Assembly: GCF_016464425.1 (NCBI RefSeq)
Contig: NZ_JADDKQ010000010.1
Location: 124,001-188,000 of the forward strand
Source: Actinotalea solisilvae
GTDB lineage: Bacteria > Actinomycetota > Actinomycetes > Actinomycetales > Cellulomonadaceae
Direction: 5' to 3'
DNA length: 64,000 bases
In this document: one piece after another, positions 40,139-48,986 of the stretch
Layout: each line of letters opens with the position of its first letter
Position numbering within the stretch: position 1 is the stretch's first letter
Notes under the pieces: generated by a model
What the model was told of the DNA's origin: nothing
Database searches by the model: none
What the model saw: only the letters and a program-made list of their open reading frames with translations
Made by a program: the position numbers and the translations under genes

Positions 40139-42679
40139 TCACTCGTAGGAGACGGCGTCGAGCACGTCCATGCGGGCGGCGCGGACGGCCGGCCACACCG
40201 CGGCGACCACGCCGATGACGACGGCGAGGCCGAGCCCGACGCCCAGCTGGTCCCACGGCACCGCGAGGGTGCTGAGCCCCTCGTCGGCGAACACCGTGGG
40301 CAGCGTCGCGGCGAGCCCCGCACCGACCCCCAGCCCGAGGACCGTGCCGAACACCGCGGTGAGGACCGACTCGATCGTGACGACCGACGCGAGCTGGAGC
40401 CGCCCGAGCCCGACGGCGCGCAGCAGCCCGATCTCGCGCGTGCGCTCGGCGACCGAGAGCGCGAGCGTGTTGACGATGCCCAGCACGGCGATGACGACCG
40501 AGAGGCCGAGCAGCGCGTAGAGGATGACGAGGATCTGGTTGACCTGGCCCGCGAGCTGGTCGGCGAACTCCTCGTTGTCCATGACGGACACGACGACGTA
40601 GGGCGCCGCGACGTCGGTCAGGCCGTCGCGCACCGCCTCGAGGTCGGCGCCCTCCTCCGCGACGACGAACACCGTGTTGAGCGTCGCGGCTGTCGGCGGG
40701 ACCAGCTCCGCGAAGACGTCCTCGGGCAGCACCACGGGCACGCCGAGCGCGCTCGAGTCGACGACGGCGCCGACGGTCACGTCGCGCTCGCCCAGCGGCG
40801 AGGACAGGGCGACGACGTCGCCCACGGCCCAGCCCCGGTCCTCGGCGGCCTCCTGCTGGACGGCGATGGCGCCGTCCGCGAGGGAGGCGAGCGACCCGTC
40901 GACCACCAGCACGTCGAGCGACCGCCCGAACATCGCGGCCGGCACGCCCACGACCATCTCGTCCTCGTCGTCGGCCCGCAGGCCCGCGACGCGCAGCGGG
41001 TCCACCACGGCCACGCCGTCGACGGCGGCGGCCTGGTCGACGACCGCCGCGGGCACGTCGCGGGTCGCGGACTGGAGCAGGTAGTCGGCCACGGACTCGT
41101 TCTCGACCACGGAGCGGGTGGACGCCTGCGTCGACGACGCGATGACGGCCGCGGCCCCGACGAGCGCCATGCCGATCATGAGAGCGCCCGCGGTGCTCGC
41201 GGTGCGCCTCGGGTTGCGCGTGACGTTGCCGCGCGCGAGGCCGCCGAGCGGCCGCAGGAGCGCCACGGCGGGTGCCGCGAGCCCGCCGAGGGCCACGGGC
41301 ACCACGGACGGCGCGAGGACGAGCACCGAGACGAGGACGGCCGCGGCCCCGACGCCCAGCACGGTCCCCCGGTCGTCGACCGTGCCGGCGGTCGCGGCCA
41401 CGACGGCGGCGAGGCCCCCGGCGAGCAGCACCGCGCCCACCGCCGCACGCACGCGCGACGCGCGGTCGTGCGTCGCGACGTCGTCGCGCATGGCCTCGAC
41501 GGGCGGCGTGAGGGCGGCGCGCCGCGCCGGCACGGCGGCGGCGACCACGCTGACCACGGTGCCGGTGACGATCGAGACGAGCACGGTGAAGCCGTCGAGC
41601 GGGATGGACCCCGACATCTCCATGCCGAAGCGTCCGAACACCTGGCGCAGGACCGAGACGAGCCCGACCCCGGCCGCGACGCCGAGGGCGGAGCCGAGCA
41701 CGCCGACGACGACGGCCTGGACGAGGATCGACACGAACACCTGCGTGGGCGAGGCCCCGATCGCCCGCAGCATGGCGAACTCGCGCTGCCGCTGGCGCAC
41801 CGTCATCTGGAACGTGTTGGCGATGATGAACGCGCCGACGAACAGCGCGATCCCGGCGAAGACCAGGAGGAACGTCGAGATGAAGCCGAGGGCCGACTCG
41901 ATCTGCTCACGGCTGTCCGCGCGCACGTCCTCGCCCGTGACGACCTCGGCGTCGTCGAGGCCCGGCAGGCCCGCGACGGCGTCCGCGACGCGGTCGCGCA
42001 GCGCCTCCTGGGTCGCGCCGTCCTCCGCGTACGCGCCGATCGACGTGACGGCGCCGTCGGGCGCGTAGACCGCCGTCGCCGTCGCCATGTCGAGGAAGAC
42101 GATGGTCGCGCCGGCCACGGGCGCACCGAAGCCGACCTCGCCGACGACCTCGACGGGCAGGACCTCGCCGCCGAGGACGACGGACGTCGTGTCCCCCACG
42201 GCGAGGCCGGACGTCTCCAGGGTCGAGGACTCGAGCGCGACCTCGCCCGCACCCGTGGGCTCCCGCCCGTCGACCACCTCGGCGGTCGGGTCGTCGTCGT
42301 GCAGGCCGAGGCCGAAGCTGGGCGGGCCGGACGTCATCACGGCCGTCCCGTCCGCGCCGACGAGGACGATCGGGCCCGTGACCTCGGGCACGACGGCGGC
42401 GACGCCGTCGACGCGCTCGACGTCCTCGGCGATCGTCAGGGGGATGCGGCCGAGGGTGGCGAAGCCGTCGGGGCCGCCCGCACCCTCCGCGACCTCGAGG
42501 CCGCGCACGTAGACGTCGCCCGCGACGCCCGAGTCGACGATGTCGTTGAAGGTCGAGGACATCATCGTGCGGAGCGAGAACGTGCCGGCGACGAAGGCGA
42601 CGCCGAGCAGGACCGCGAGGATGGACAGGAGGAAGCGACCGAGGTGGCTGCGGATCCCCCGCAGCGCGACGCGGGTCAT
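40139..42679 (-). CDS. FtsX/MacB-type ABC transporter permease
   Basis: An 846-residue permease with two FtsX-like units, each with helices flanking a large extracellular domain. Helix 1 is FLLSILAVLLGVAFVAGTF. The conserved loop FQMTVRQRQREFAMLRAIGASPTQV (about residues 280-305) is repeated as LALSVAERTREIGLLRAVGLGRLQL near 735. It ends PAVRAARMDVLDAVSYE. Such systems move lipoproteins, peptides or antibiotics or act by mechanotransmission. The start overlaps the ATPase stop (ATGA). Confidence 0.92.
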   Translation of the reverse strand: MTRVALRGIRSHLGRFLLSILAVLLGVAFVAGTFSLRTMMSSTFNDIVDSGVAGDVYVRGLEVAEGAGGPDGFATLGRIPLTIAEDVERVDGVAAVVPEVTGPIVLVGADGTAVMTSGPPSFGLGLHDDDPTAEVVDGREPTGAGEVALESSTLETSGLAVGDTTSVVLGGEVLPVEVVGEVGFGAPVAGATIVFLDMATATAVYAPDGAVTSIGAYAEDGATQEALRDRVADAVAGLPGLDDAEVVTGEDVRADSREQIESALGFISTFLLVFAGIALFVGAFIIANTFQMTVRQRQREFAMLRAIGASPTQVFVSILVQAVVVGVLGSALGVAAGVGLVSVLRQVFGRFGMEMSGSIPLDGFTVLVSIVTGTVVSVVAAAVPARRAALTPPVEAMRDDVATHDRASRVRAAVGAVLLAGGLAAVVAATAGTVDDRGTVLGVGAAAVLVSVLVLAPSVVPVALGGLAAPAVALLRPLGGLARGNVTRNPRRTASTAGALMIGMALVGAAAVIASSTQASTRSVVENESVADYLLQSATRDVPAAVVDQAAAVDGVAVVDPLRVAGLRADDEDEMVVGVPAAMFGRSLDVLVVDGSLASLADGAIAVQQEAAEDRGWAVGDVVALSSPLGERDVTVGAVVDSSALGVPVVLPEDVFAELVPPTAATLNTVFVVAEEGADLEAVRDGLTDVAAPYVVVSVMDNEEFADQLAGQVNQILVILYALLGLSVVIAVLGIVNTLALSVAERTREIGLLRAVGLGRLQLASVVTIESVLTAVFGTVLGLGVGAGLAATLPTVFADEGLSTLAVPWDQLGVGLGLAVVIGVVAAVWPAVRAARMDVLDAVSYE

Positions 42680-43527
42680 GCCCGGTCCCGCACCAGGGCG
42701 CCGTCGTGCCGACCGTCGTGCGGCCCGTCGAGCGCCAGGGCGCCGGCGTCGACCGGGCCGGACGCGGTGTGGGCGCCCGTGCGGCGGCCGACCCCGAGCT
42801 CGCGCAGGGCGTCGAGCACCGACTCCGCGGTGGGCTGCTCGAGCTCGCCGACCAGGCGGCCGTCCGCGAGGAAGAGCACGCGGTGCGCGTACGAGGCCGC
42901 GGTCGGGTCGTGGGTCACCATGACGACGGCCTGCTCGAGCTCGTCGACGGACCGGCGCAGGAAGCCGAGGACCTCGCCCGACGACCGCGAGTCGAGGTTG
43001 CCCGTCGGCTCGTCCGCGAACACCACCGCCGGCCGCGAGACGAGGGCGCGCGCGCACGCGACGCGCTGCTGCTGCCCGCCCGAGAGCTCGCTCGGCCGGT
43101 GGTCGAGCCGGTCCCGGAGGCCGACCGCGTCGACGACCGTGTCGAACCACGCCCGGTCCACCGGCTGGCGCGCGATGTCCAGCGGGAGGGTGATGTTCTC
43201 CTCGGCGGTGAGGGTCGGGATGAGGTTGAAGGCCTGGAAGACGAAGCCCAGGCGCGTGCGGCGCAGGCGCGTGAGGTTGCGCTGGTTCATCCGGCCGACG
43301 TCGGCCCCGTCGACGAGCACCGTGCCGGACGTCGGCGTGTCGAGGCCGGCCATGCAGTGCATGAGGGTCGACTTGCCCGAGCCCGACGGCCCCATGATCG
43401 CGGTGAGCTCGCCGCGGGAGAAGTCGACGTCGACGCCGTCGAGCGCGCGCACCGCCGTCTCGCCCTTGCCGTAGATCTTGACCAGGTCCCTGGCCGAGGC
43501 GATGGCCCCGTCCGCTGGTGCACGCAT
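42676..43527 (-). CDS. ABC transporter ATPase, LolD/MacB type
   Basis: A 283-residue ATPase. Walker [22 protein letters not shown]-loop LGFVFQAFNLIPTLTAEENI, signature [15 protein letters not shown], Walker B VVFADEPTGNLDSRSS and H-loop VMVTHDPTAASYAHR are all intact, in the MacB-like style. The C-terminal 45 residues are Gly/His/Asp-rich. The start is uncertain: ATG at 43527 gives a normal N-terminus, and an upstream ATG at 43563 adds 12 residues. Triple CCCTGAG repeats lie 80-110 bases upstream. Confidence 0.92.
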   Translation of the reverse strand: MRAPADGAIASARDLVKIYGKGETAVRALDGVDVDFSRGELTAIMGPSGSGKSTLMHCMAGLDTPTSGTVLVDGADVGRMNQRNLTRLRRTRLGFVFQAFNLIPTLTAEENITLPLDIARQPVDRAWFDTVVDAVGLRDRLDHRPSELSGGQQQRVACARALVSRPAVVFADEPTGNLDSRSSGEVLGFLRRSVDELEQAVVMVTHDPTAASYAHRVLFLADGRLVGELEQPTAESVLDALRELGVGRRTGAHTASGPVDAGALALDGPHDGRHDGALVRDRA

Positions 43528-43608
43528 GCGTCCGTCCGTTCTCCGAGTGGTTGTGTCGATCATGACGCTGGACGCGCGAGGCATCGATGGGTGAACGCCC
43601 TCATCCTC

Positions 43609-43635
43609 CCCTGAGATCCCTGAGCGGACCCTGAG
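43609..43635 (-). promoter_or_regulatory. Three CCCTGAG direct repeats upstream of the FtsX-type ABC operon
   Basis: CCCTGAG occurs at 43609-43615, 43618-43624 and 43629-43635 (CTCAGGG on the transcribed strand), spaced 9 and 11 bases, near one helical turn. Direct repeats with this phasing are typical binding sites of winged-helix response regulators. No such regulator gene lies next to the operon. Confidence 0.45.
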
Positions 43636-43659
43636 AACCCGGTGCGGGACGCCTCGCGG

Positions 43660-44322
43660 TCACGCGACGAGCAGCGCGGTCCCGACGGCGACGAGGCGCC
43701 GCTCCACGTCGGCCGGCGCCGAGCCCTCGACGACGACCCAGTGCCGCACCTGCTCGGCGGCGAGCGCACCCAGGAGGACCTCGGCCCGGGTCCGGGGGTC
43801 CGGCGCGCCGCCCTCCTGGAGCAGCCACGCGAGGTGCTGGCGCCAGAGCGCGTACGAGCCCTTGACCAGGCGCGCTCCCGGCCCGCGGCCCGACTCGGAG
43901 AGGAGCACCAGGTCGAGGTTCTCGACCTGGAACGCGAGGTAGGCGGCGACGAAGGCCGCGAGGCGGTCCCGCGCCGGCGCACCCGGCCCGAGGGGCGCCG
44001 CGCCCCCGATCACCGCCTCCTGGAGCGCCCGCGCGCGGTCGTCGAGGAGCGCCATCGCGAGCCCCGACCGGTCCGCGAAGCCCCGGTAGAGCGTGCCCTT
44101 GCCGACGCCGGCGGCCGCGGCGATGTCGTCCATCGTCACCTGCTCGACCCCGCGCTCCGCGTAGAGCCGGGCCGCCGCGTCGAGCACCCGCTGCCGGTTG
44201 CGTGCGGCGTCGACCCGTCGCGGCGGCTGCGGCGCCACGACGGCCTCGACCGGCACGACCGTCTCACGCCGCGCCATCGCCCCTTGGAAAGCGGACTCTA
44301 GTCCGCTACGTTCCTCGTCCAT
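43660..44322 (-). CDS. TetR family transcriptional regulator
   Basis: A repressor of up to 220 residues. The HTH VLDAAARLYAERGVEQVTMD then IAAAAGVGKGTLYRGFADRSGL marks the DNA-binding part, with a C-terminal domain of about 140 residues. The ATG at 44322 lies exactly 7 bases after TAGAGT, which supports a leaderless start. The alternative ATG at 44277 has AAGGGG only 2-3 bases upstream. It is divergent from an epimerase-like gene across twin CGGACT-CT-AGTCCG sites, so it probably represses both. Confidence 0.9.
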   Translation of the reverse strand: MDEERSGLESAFQGAMARRETVVPVEAVVAPQPPRRVDAARNRQRVLDAAARLYAERGVEQVTMDDIAAAAGVGKGTLYRGFADRSGLAMALLDDRARALQEAVIGGAAPLGPGAPARDRLAAFVAAYLAFQVENLDLVLLSESGRGPGARLVKGSYALWRQHLAWLLQEGGAPDPRTRAEVLLGALAAEQVRHWVVVEGSAPADVERRLVAVGTALLVA

Positions 44323-44340
44323 GAGGCGGACTCTAGTCCG
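44284..44340. promoter_or_regulatory. Divergent promoters with twin TetR operators
   Basis: CGGACTCTAGTCCG occurs at 44292-44305 and again at 44327-44340, 35 bases apart, each an inverted repeat of CGGACT around CT. The first lies inside the 17-base spacer between TTGGAA (44284-44289) and TACGTT (44307-44312), a good plus-strand promoter for the epimerase-like gene. The second contains the TAGAGT -10 (44335-44330) of the divergent tetR. Each operator would block one promoter. Confidence 0.75.
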
Positions 44341-44370
44341 TTTCGCCGTCCACCGAGGAGAGGTACGTCC

Positions 44371-45264
44371 ATGAAGCTGCTGGTCACCGGAGCCACCGGG
44401 TACATCGGGTCGGTCGTCGTCGCGCGTTTGGCCGAGGCGGGCCACGAGCCGCTCGCGCTCGTGCGCGCCGGCTCGTCGGCGTCGCGGCTCCCGCACGGGA
44501 CCCGCGTCGTCACGGGTGACGCCGCCGACGCCGTCGGCCTGCGCGCCGCGCTCGCCGAGGCCGGTCCCCTCGACGGCGTGGTGCACCTCGCCCCGTCGGG
44601 CGGCGGGGCGGCGGACCGCGCCGCCGCGACAGCCTTCGCCGACGCGCTGCGTCCCCGCCGCGGGCTGCTGCTGTGGACGACCGGGGTGTGGGTCCTCGGC
44701 GCGACCGGCCCGGCGCCCGTCGACGAGGACGCGCCCGCCGCGCCCATCGCCCTCGTCCGCGACCGCGCCGACGTCGAGCGGCACGTGCTCGCCACCGCGC
44801 CGCAGGTGCGCGCCGTGGTGGTGCGCCCGGGAGTCGTGCACGGGCGCGGCGGCGGCATCCCCGCGATGCTCGTCGAGCGCGCCCGCGCGGACCGCGTCGG
44901 ACGCCACGTCGGCGCCGACGACGTCACGTGGCCGATGGTCCACGTCGACGACCTGGCCGACCTCTACGTGCTGGCGGTCGAGCGGGCCGAGGCCGGGGCG
45001 CTGCTCCACGGGATCGCCGAGCCGGCCGTGCCCGCGCGCGACGTGGCGGCCGCGGCCGCCGTCGCCGCGGGCCTGCCGGCGGCCGCCGAGCCCTGGGCGG
45101 ACGCGGCCGACGTCGTCGGCGCGCCGTTCGCGGAGGCGCTCGGGCTGAGCCAGGCGGTCGACGCCCCGCGCACCCGGGCCGCGCTCGGGTGGGCCCCGAC
45201 CCGCCCGGGCGCGGTCGCGGACGTCGCGCACCTCGTCGGCGCCGGCTCCGCCTCCCGCGCCTGA
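44371..45264 (+). CDS. NAD(P)-dependent epimerase/dehydratase-like protein
   Basis: A 297-residue extended/atypical SDR. The N-terminal MKLLVTGATGYIGSVVVARL is the NAD(P)-binding loop. DGVVHLAPSGGG and VVVRPGVVHGRGGG are typical of the NmrA/epimerase group. The usual YxxxK is not visible at the expected place (around LLLWTTGVWVLGATG), so catalysis is uncertain and it could act as a sensor or reductase. GGAGAGG lies 7 bases before the ATG. It is divergent from tetR with twin operators, suggesting induction by a toxic small molecule. Confidence 0.85.
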   Translation: MKLLVTGATGYIGSVVVARLAEAGHEPLALVRAGSSASRLPHGTRVVTGDAADAVGLRAALAEAGPLDGVVHLAPSGGGAADRAAATAFADALRPRRGLLLWTTGVWVLGATGPAPVDEDAPAAPIALVRDRADVERHVLATAPQVRAVVVRPGVVHGRGGGIPAMLVERARADRVGRHVGADDVTWPMVHVDDLADLYVLAVERAEAGALLHGIAEPAVPARDVAAAAAVAAGLPAAAEPWADAADVVGAPFAEALGLSQAVDAPRTRAALGWAPTRPGAVADVAHLVGAGSASRA

Positions 45265-45298
45265 CCCCCGCCGACCCGTCCACCGCGCCGCGCGGGTG

Positions 45299-45338
45299 CC
45301 GAGGTCGCCGGTCCCGCCCGCGCGGACCGGCGACCTCG
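45299..45338 (+). terminator. Terminator, CCGAGGTCG-type palindrome
   Basis: CGAGGTCGCCGGTCC (45300-45314) and its exact complement (45324-45338) form a 15-bp stem with a 9-base loop, 35 bases past the epimerase-like stop and 65 bases before valS. The arm begins with the same CCGAGGTCGC as the folC terminator. Confidence 0.8.
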
Positions 45339-45389
45339 TCGCGAAGGCGTGGGTGGCGATGGGCGCACGTGGCACCCGTCCGGTTCTGG

Positions 45390-45395
45390 GAGAAT
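45390..45395 (+). promoter_or_regulatory. -10 hexamer of valS (leaderless)
   Basis: GAGAAT is followed by 7 bases and then the valS ATG at 45403. No ribosome binding site is present, and no T-box was found. Confidence 0.45.
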
Positions 45396-45402
45396 CGCGA
45401 CC

Positions 45403-48087
45403 ATGAGCGACGCCTACCCCACCTCGTCCCCCGCCACGCCGGCCACCGCGCCGTCGCGCGTACCGGACAAGGTGAGCCTCGACGGTCTCGAGGAGCGCTG
45501 GGACGCGGCCTGGACCGAGCAGGGCACGTACGCGTTCGACCGGACGGCCACGCGCGACGAGGTCTACTCGATCGACACCCCGCCGCCCACGGTCTCGGGC
45601 TCGCTGCACGTCGGGCACGTGTTCTCGTACACCCACACCGACGTCGTCGCGCGGTTCCGGCGCATGCGCGGCAAGAAGGTCTTCTACCCCATGGGCTGGG
45701 ACGACAACGGCCTGCCCACCGAACGCCGGGTGCAGAACTACTACGGCGTGCGCTGCGACCCGTCGCTGCCCTACGACGCCGGCTTCGAGCCCCCGCACGA
45801 GGGCATCCACGACGCAGCGGGCAAGAGCCCGAAGCTCTCGGACCAGGTTCCGATCTCGCGCCGCAACTTCGTCGAGCTGTGCGAGCGCCTCACGGTCGAG
45901 GACGAGCGCCAGTTCGAGGCCCTGTGGCGCCGGCTGGGCCTCTCGGTCGACTGGTCGCACGGCTACCAGACCATCGACGCGCGCTCGCGCGCCGTCGCGC
46001 AGCGCGCCTTCCTGCGCAACCTCGCGCGCGGCGAGGCCTACCAGGCCGAGGCACCCGGGCTGTGGGACGTGACCTTCCAGACCGCCGTCGCGCAGGCCGA
46101 GCTCGAGGCGCGCGACTACCCGGGGCACTTCCACCGCGTCGCGTTCCACCGCACCGACGACGGGACGCCCGTCCACATCGAGACCACGCGGCCCGAGCTC
46201 ATCCCCGCCGTCGTCGCGCTCATCGCCCACCCGGACGACGAGCGCTACCAGCACCTCTTCGGCACGACGGTGCGCTCGCCCCTGTTCGGCGTCGAGGTCC
46301 CCGTGCTCGCGCACCCCGCGGCCGAGCCCGACAAGGGCGCGGGCATCGCGATGTGCTGCACCTTCGGCGACCTCACCGACGTGCAGTGGTGGCGCGAGCT
46401 CCAGCTGCCCACGCGCTCGGTGGTCCAGCGCGACGGCCGGCTGCAGCGCGAGACGCCCGAGTGGATCACCGACGCCGCCGGCCGCGAGGTGTGGGCCGAC
46501 GTCGCCGGGAAGACGACGTTCTCGGCGCGGACCGCCGTCGTCGACGCGCTGCGCGCGCACGGCGACCTCGACGGCGAGCCCGTCGCGACCCAGCGCAAGG
46601 CGAACTTCTACGAGAAGGGCGACAAGCCGCTCGAGATCGTCACCTCGCGCCAGTGGTACATCCGCAACGGCGGCCGTGAGTGGGACGGCCGCGACCTGCG
46701 CACCGAGCTGCTCGGACGCGGCCAGGAGCTCGAGTTCCACCCCGACTTCATGCGCGTGCGCTACGAGAACTGGGTCGGCGGCCTCAACGGCGACTGGCTC
46801 ATCTCGCGCCAGCGCTTCTTCGGCGTCGCGATCCCGCTGTGGTACCCCGTGACCGCGGACGGCGAGGTCGACCACGAGCACCCCATCGCCCCGGACGAGG
46901 CGAGCCTGCCGATCGACCCGAGCAGCGACGTGCCGCCGGGCTACACGGCGGACCAGCGCGGCGTGCCGGGCGGCTTCGTCGGCGACGCCGACATCATGGA
47001 CACGTGGGCCACGTCGTCGCTCACGCCGCAGATCGCGGGCGGCTGGGAGTGGGACGACGACCTGTTCGCGCGCGTCTTCCCCATGGACCTGCGCCCCCAG
47101 GGCCAGGACATCATCCGCACGTGGCTGTTCTCGACGGTCGTGCGCTCCCACCTCGAGCACGGCTCGCTCCCCTGGGCGCACGCGGCGATCTCCGGCTGGA
47201 TCCTCGACCCGGACCGCAAGAAGATGTCGAAGTCCAAGGGCAACGTCGTGACGCCCATGGGGCTGCTCGAGGAGCACGGCTCGGACGCCGTCCGGTACTG
47301 GGCCGCGTCGGCCCGCCTGGGCACCGACGCGGCCTTCGAGGTCGGCCAGATGAAGATCGGCCGCCGCCTGGCGATCAAGGTGCTCAACGCGAGCAAGTTC
47401 GCGCTCTCCTTCGGGGCGGAGGACGGCGCGGCGCCCGCGCTCGACCCCGACGCCGTCACCGAGCCGCTCGACCGCGCCATGCTCGGGGGCCTGGCCGAGG
47501 TCGTCGAGCGGGCGACCGAGGCGCTCGAGGCCTACGACCACACGCGTGCGCTCGAGCTCACGGAGACCTTCTTCTGGACGTTCTGCGACGACTACCTCGA
47601 GCTCGTCAAGGACCGCGCGTACGGCGCCGGGGCCGAGGGCCAGGCCGTGACGCCCGAGGCCGTGGCCTCGGCGCGGGCGGCGCTCGCGCTCGCCCTCGAC
47701 ACGCTCCTGCGCCTGCTCGCCCCGGTGCTGCCGTTCGCGACCGAGGAGGTCTGGTCGTGGTGGCGCGAGGGCACGGTGCACCGCGCGCCGTGGCCCGACG
47801 CGGCACCGCTGCGCGCGGCCGCCGGGGACGCGGAACCGGCCACGCTCGACGCCGCCGGCCGCGCGCTCGCGGCGCTGCGCAAGGTCAAGTCGGAGGCCAA
47901 GGTCTCGATGCGCACCCCGATCCTCACCGCGGAGCTCGCCGTGCCGGAGGCGCAGCTCGCGCTCGTGGAGCAGGCGCTCGCGGACGTGCGGGCGGCGGGC
48001 CGCGCGCACGACCTCTCCGTCGTCGGCGACGCCGTCGAGGTCGCGCAGGTGCGCGCGCACACGCTCGGCGAGGCCGCGGCCCGCTGA
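45403..48087 (+). CDS. valS: Valyl-tRNA synthetase
   Basis: A class I synthetase of 894 residues. The HIGH motif is PPTVSGSLHVGHVFSYTHTD, and KMSKS is RKKMSKSKGNVVTPMG near residue 610. The segment MGWDDNGLPTERRVQNYYGV marks the archaeal-type ValS found in actinobacteria. The CP1 editing domain includes VHIETTRPELIPAVVALIAHPDD. A C-terminal coiled-coil arm, if any, is short. The ATG at 45403 is chosen by the leaderless -10 spacing and the family start. An in-frame ATG 54 bases upstream lacks support. Confidence 0.96.
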   Translation: MSDAYPTSSPATPATAPSRVPDKVSLDGLEERWDAAWTEQGTYAFDRTATRDEVYSIDTPPPTVSGSLHVGHVFSYTHTDVVARFRRMRGKKVFYPMGWDDNGLPTERRVQNYYGVRCDPSLPYDAGFEPPHEGIHDAAGKSPKLSDQVPISRRNFVELCERLTVEDERQFEALWRRLGLSVDWSHGYQTIDARSRAVAQRAFLRNLARGEAYQAEAPGLWDVTFQTAVAQAELEARDYPGHFHRVAFHRTDDGTPVHIETTRPELIPAVVALIAHPDDERYQHLFGTTVRSPLFGVEVPVLAHPAAEPDKGAGIAMCCTFGDLTDVQWWRELQLPTRSVVQRDGRLQRETPEWITDAAGREVWADVAGKTTFSARTAVVDALRAHGDLDGEPVATQRKANFYEKGDKPLEIVTSRQWYIRNGGREWDGRDLRTELLGRGQELEFHPDFMRVRYENWVGGLNGDWLISRQRFFGVAIPLWYPVTADGEVDHEHPIAPDEASLPIDPSSDVPPGYTADQRGVPGGFVGDADIMDTWATSSLTPQIAGGWEWDDDLFARVFPMDLRPQGQDIIRTWLFSTVVRSHLEHGSLPWAHAAISGWILDPDRKKMSKSKGNVVTPMGLLEEHGSDAVRYWAASARLGTDAAFEVGQMKIGRRLAIKVLNASKFALSFGAEDGAAPALDPDAVTEPLDRAMLGGLAEVVERATEALEAYDHTRALELTETFFWTFCDDYLELVKDRAYGAGAEGQAVTPEAVASARAALALALDTLLRLLAPVLPFATEEVWSWWREGTVHRAPWPDAAPLRAAAGDAEPATLDAAGRALAALRKVKSEAKVSMRTPILTAELAVPEAQLALVEQALADVRAAGRAHDLSVVGDAVEVAQVRAHTLGEAAAR

Positions 48088-48203
48088 CCGGCCGGTCCAG
48101 GGGCCGGAAGGGACGTTCGTCACACCGGGCCCTTGAGGTGCATACCTATCGTGCGGAGCGAATAAACTTCCAGCGCATCGCACGACCACCGAGAGGACCC
48201 GCC

Positions 48204-48986
48204 ATGCCCCGCCCCCGGACCACCGCCGTCGTCGGGCTCGCCGTGCTCGCGCTCACGGCGTGCAGCTCGACGGCCCCGGACGACGTCGCCGCCGACGGCG
48301 AGGTGCAGCTCATCGAGGACGGCGCGCTCACCGTCTGCACCAACCCGCCGTACGAGCCGTTCGAGTACGAGGAGGACGGCGAGGTCGTGGGCCTCGACAT
48401 CGCGATCGCGCAGGAGATCGCCGCCGACCTCGGCGTCGAGCTCTCCACGATCGTGGTGCCGTTCGAGGGCATCCAGTCGGGCGAGGACCTCCAGGCGGGC
48501 AACTGCGACGTCGTCGCGTCGGGCATCACCATCACCGACGAGCGCGAGGAGAAGATGGACTTCTCCGACCCGTACTTCGACGCCGACCAGGGCCTCCTCG
48601 TCCCCGCCGGCTCCGACCTCGCCTCCGCCGAGGACCTCGCGGGCCTCGAGGTGGGCGTCCAGGGCGCGACGACCGGCGAGAGCTGGGCCGCGGAGCAGGG
48701 CCTCGAGACCGTGCAGTTCGAGGACCTCGGCCTCCAGGTCGAGGCGCTGCGCTCGGGCCAGATCGACGCCGCGATCAACGACATCGCCGTGCTCGGCCCG
48801 TTCGTCGGCGACGACCTCGAGATCGGCACGACCTTCCCGACCGGCGAGCAGTACGGGCTCGGCGTGCGCACGGGTAACACCGCGCTCCTCGACGCCGTCA
48901 ACGGGACGCTCGAGCGCATCCGCGAGGACGGCACGTACGACGAGATCTACACGCAGTACCTCGGCACGGCGCCGATCGAGGACTGA
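48204..48986 (+). CDS. Amino acid ABC transporter substrate-binding lipoprotein
   Basis: A 260-residue periplasmic-binding-protein family 3 lipoprotein. The signal peptide ends VLALTAC, with the lipidated Cys at residue 20. The mature part has [22 protein letters not shown] followed by [14 protein letters not shown] and [24 protein letters not shown], the polar-amino-acid signature. GAGAGG stands upstream of the ATG. An AT-rich stretch at 48139-48169 (TAAACT at 48163-48168) probably holds the promoter. It shares one base with the permease start. Confidence 0.94.
   Translation: MPRPRTTAVVGLAVLALTACSSTAPDDVAADGEVQLIEDGALTVCTNPPYEPFEYEEDGEVVGLDIAIAQEIAADLGVELSTIVVPFEGIQSGEDLQAGNCDVVASGITITDEREEKMDFSDPYFDADQGLLVPAGSDLASAEDLAGLEVGVQGATTGESWAAEQGLETVQFEDLGLQVEALRSGQIDAAINDIAVLGPFVGDDLEIGTTFPTGEQYGLGVRTGNTALLDAVNGTLERIREDGTYDEIYTQYLGTAPIED

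Noticed and set aside
38294..43474. A 1726-codon plus-strand open frame
   Set aside because: It crosses four well-supported minus-strand genes (cofE, the F420 oxidoreductase and the ABC permease and ATPase) and shows only low-complexity composition.
45349..45402. ATG at 45349 as the valS start, adding 18 residues
   Set aside because: The extension (GGDGRTWHPSGSGR...) is unlike valyl-tRNA synthetase N-termini, and a leaderless-type -10 points to the ATG at 45403.
44323..48189. Long upstream continuation of the minus-strand tetR frame
   Set aside because: It runs antisense through the epimerase-like gene and valS. Only the part from 43660 to about 44322 shows TetR sequence, and a promoter and start lie there.
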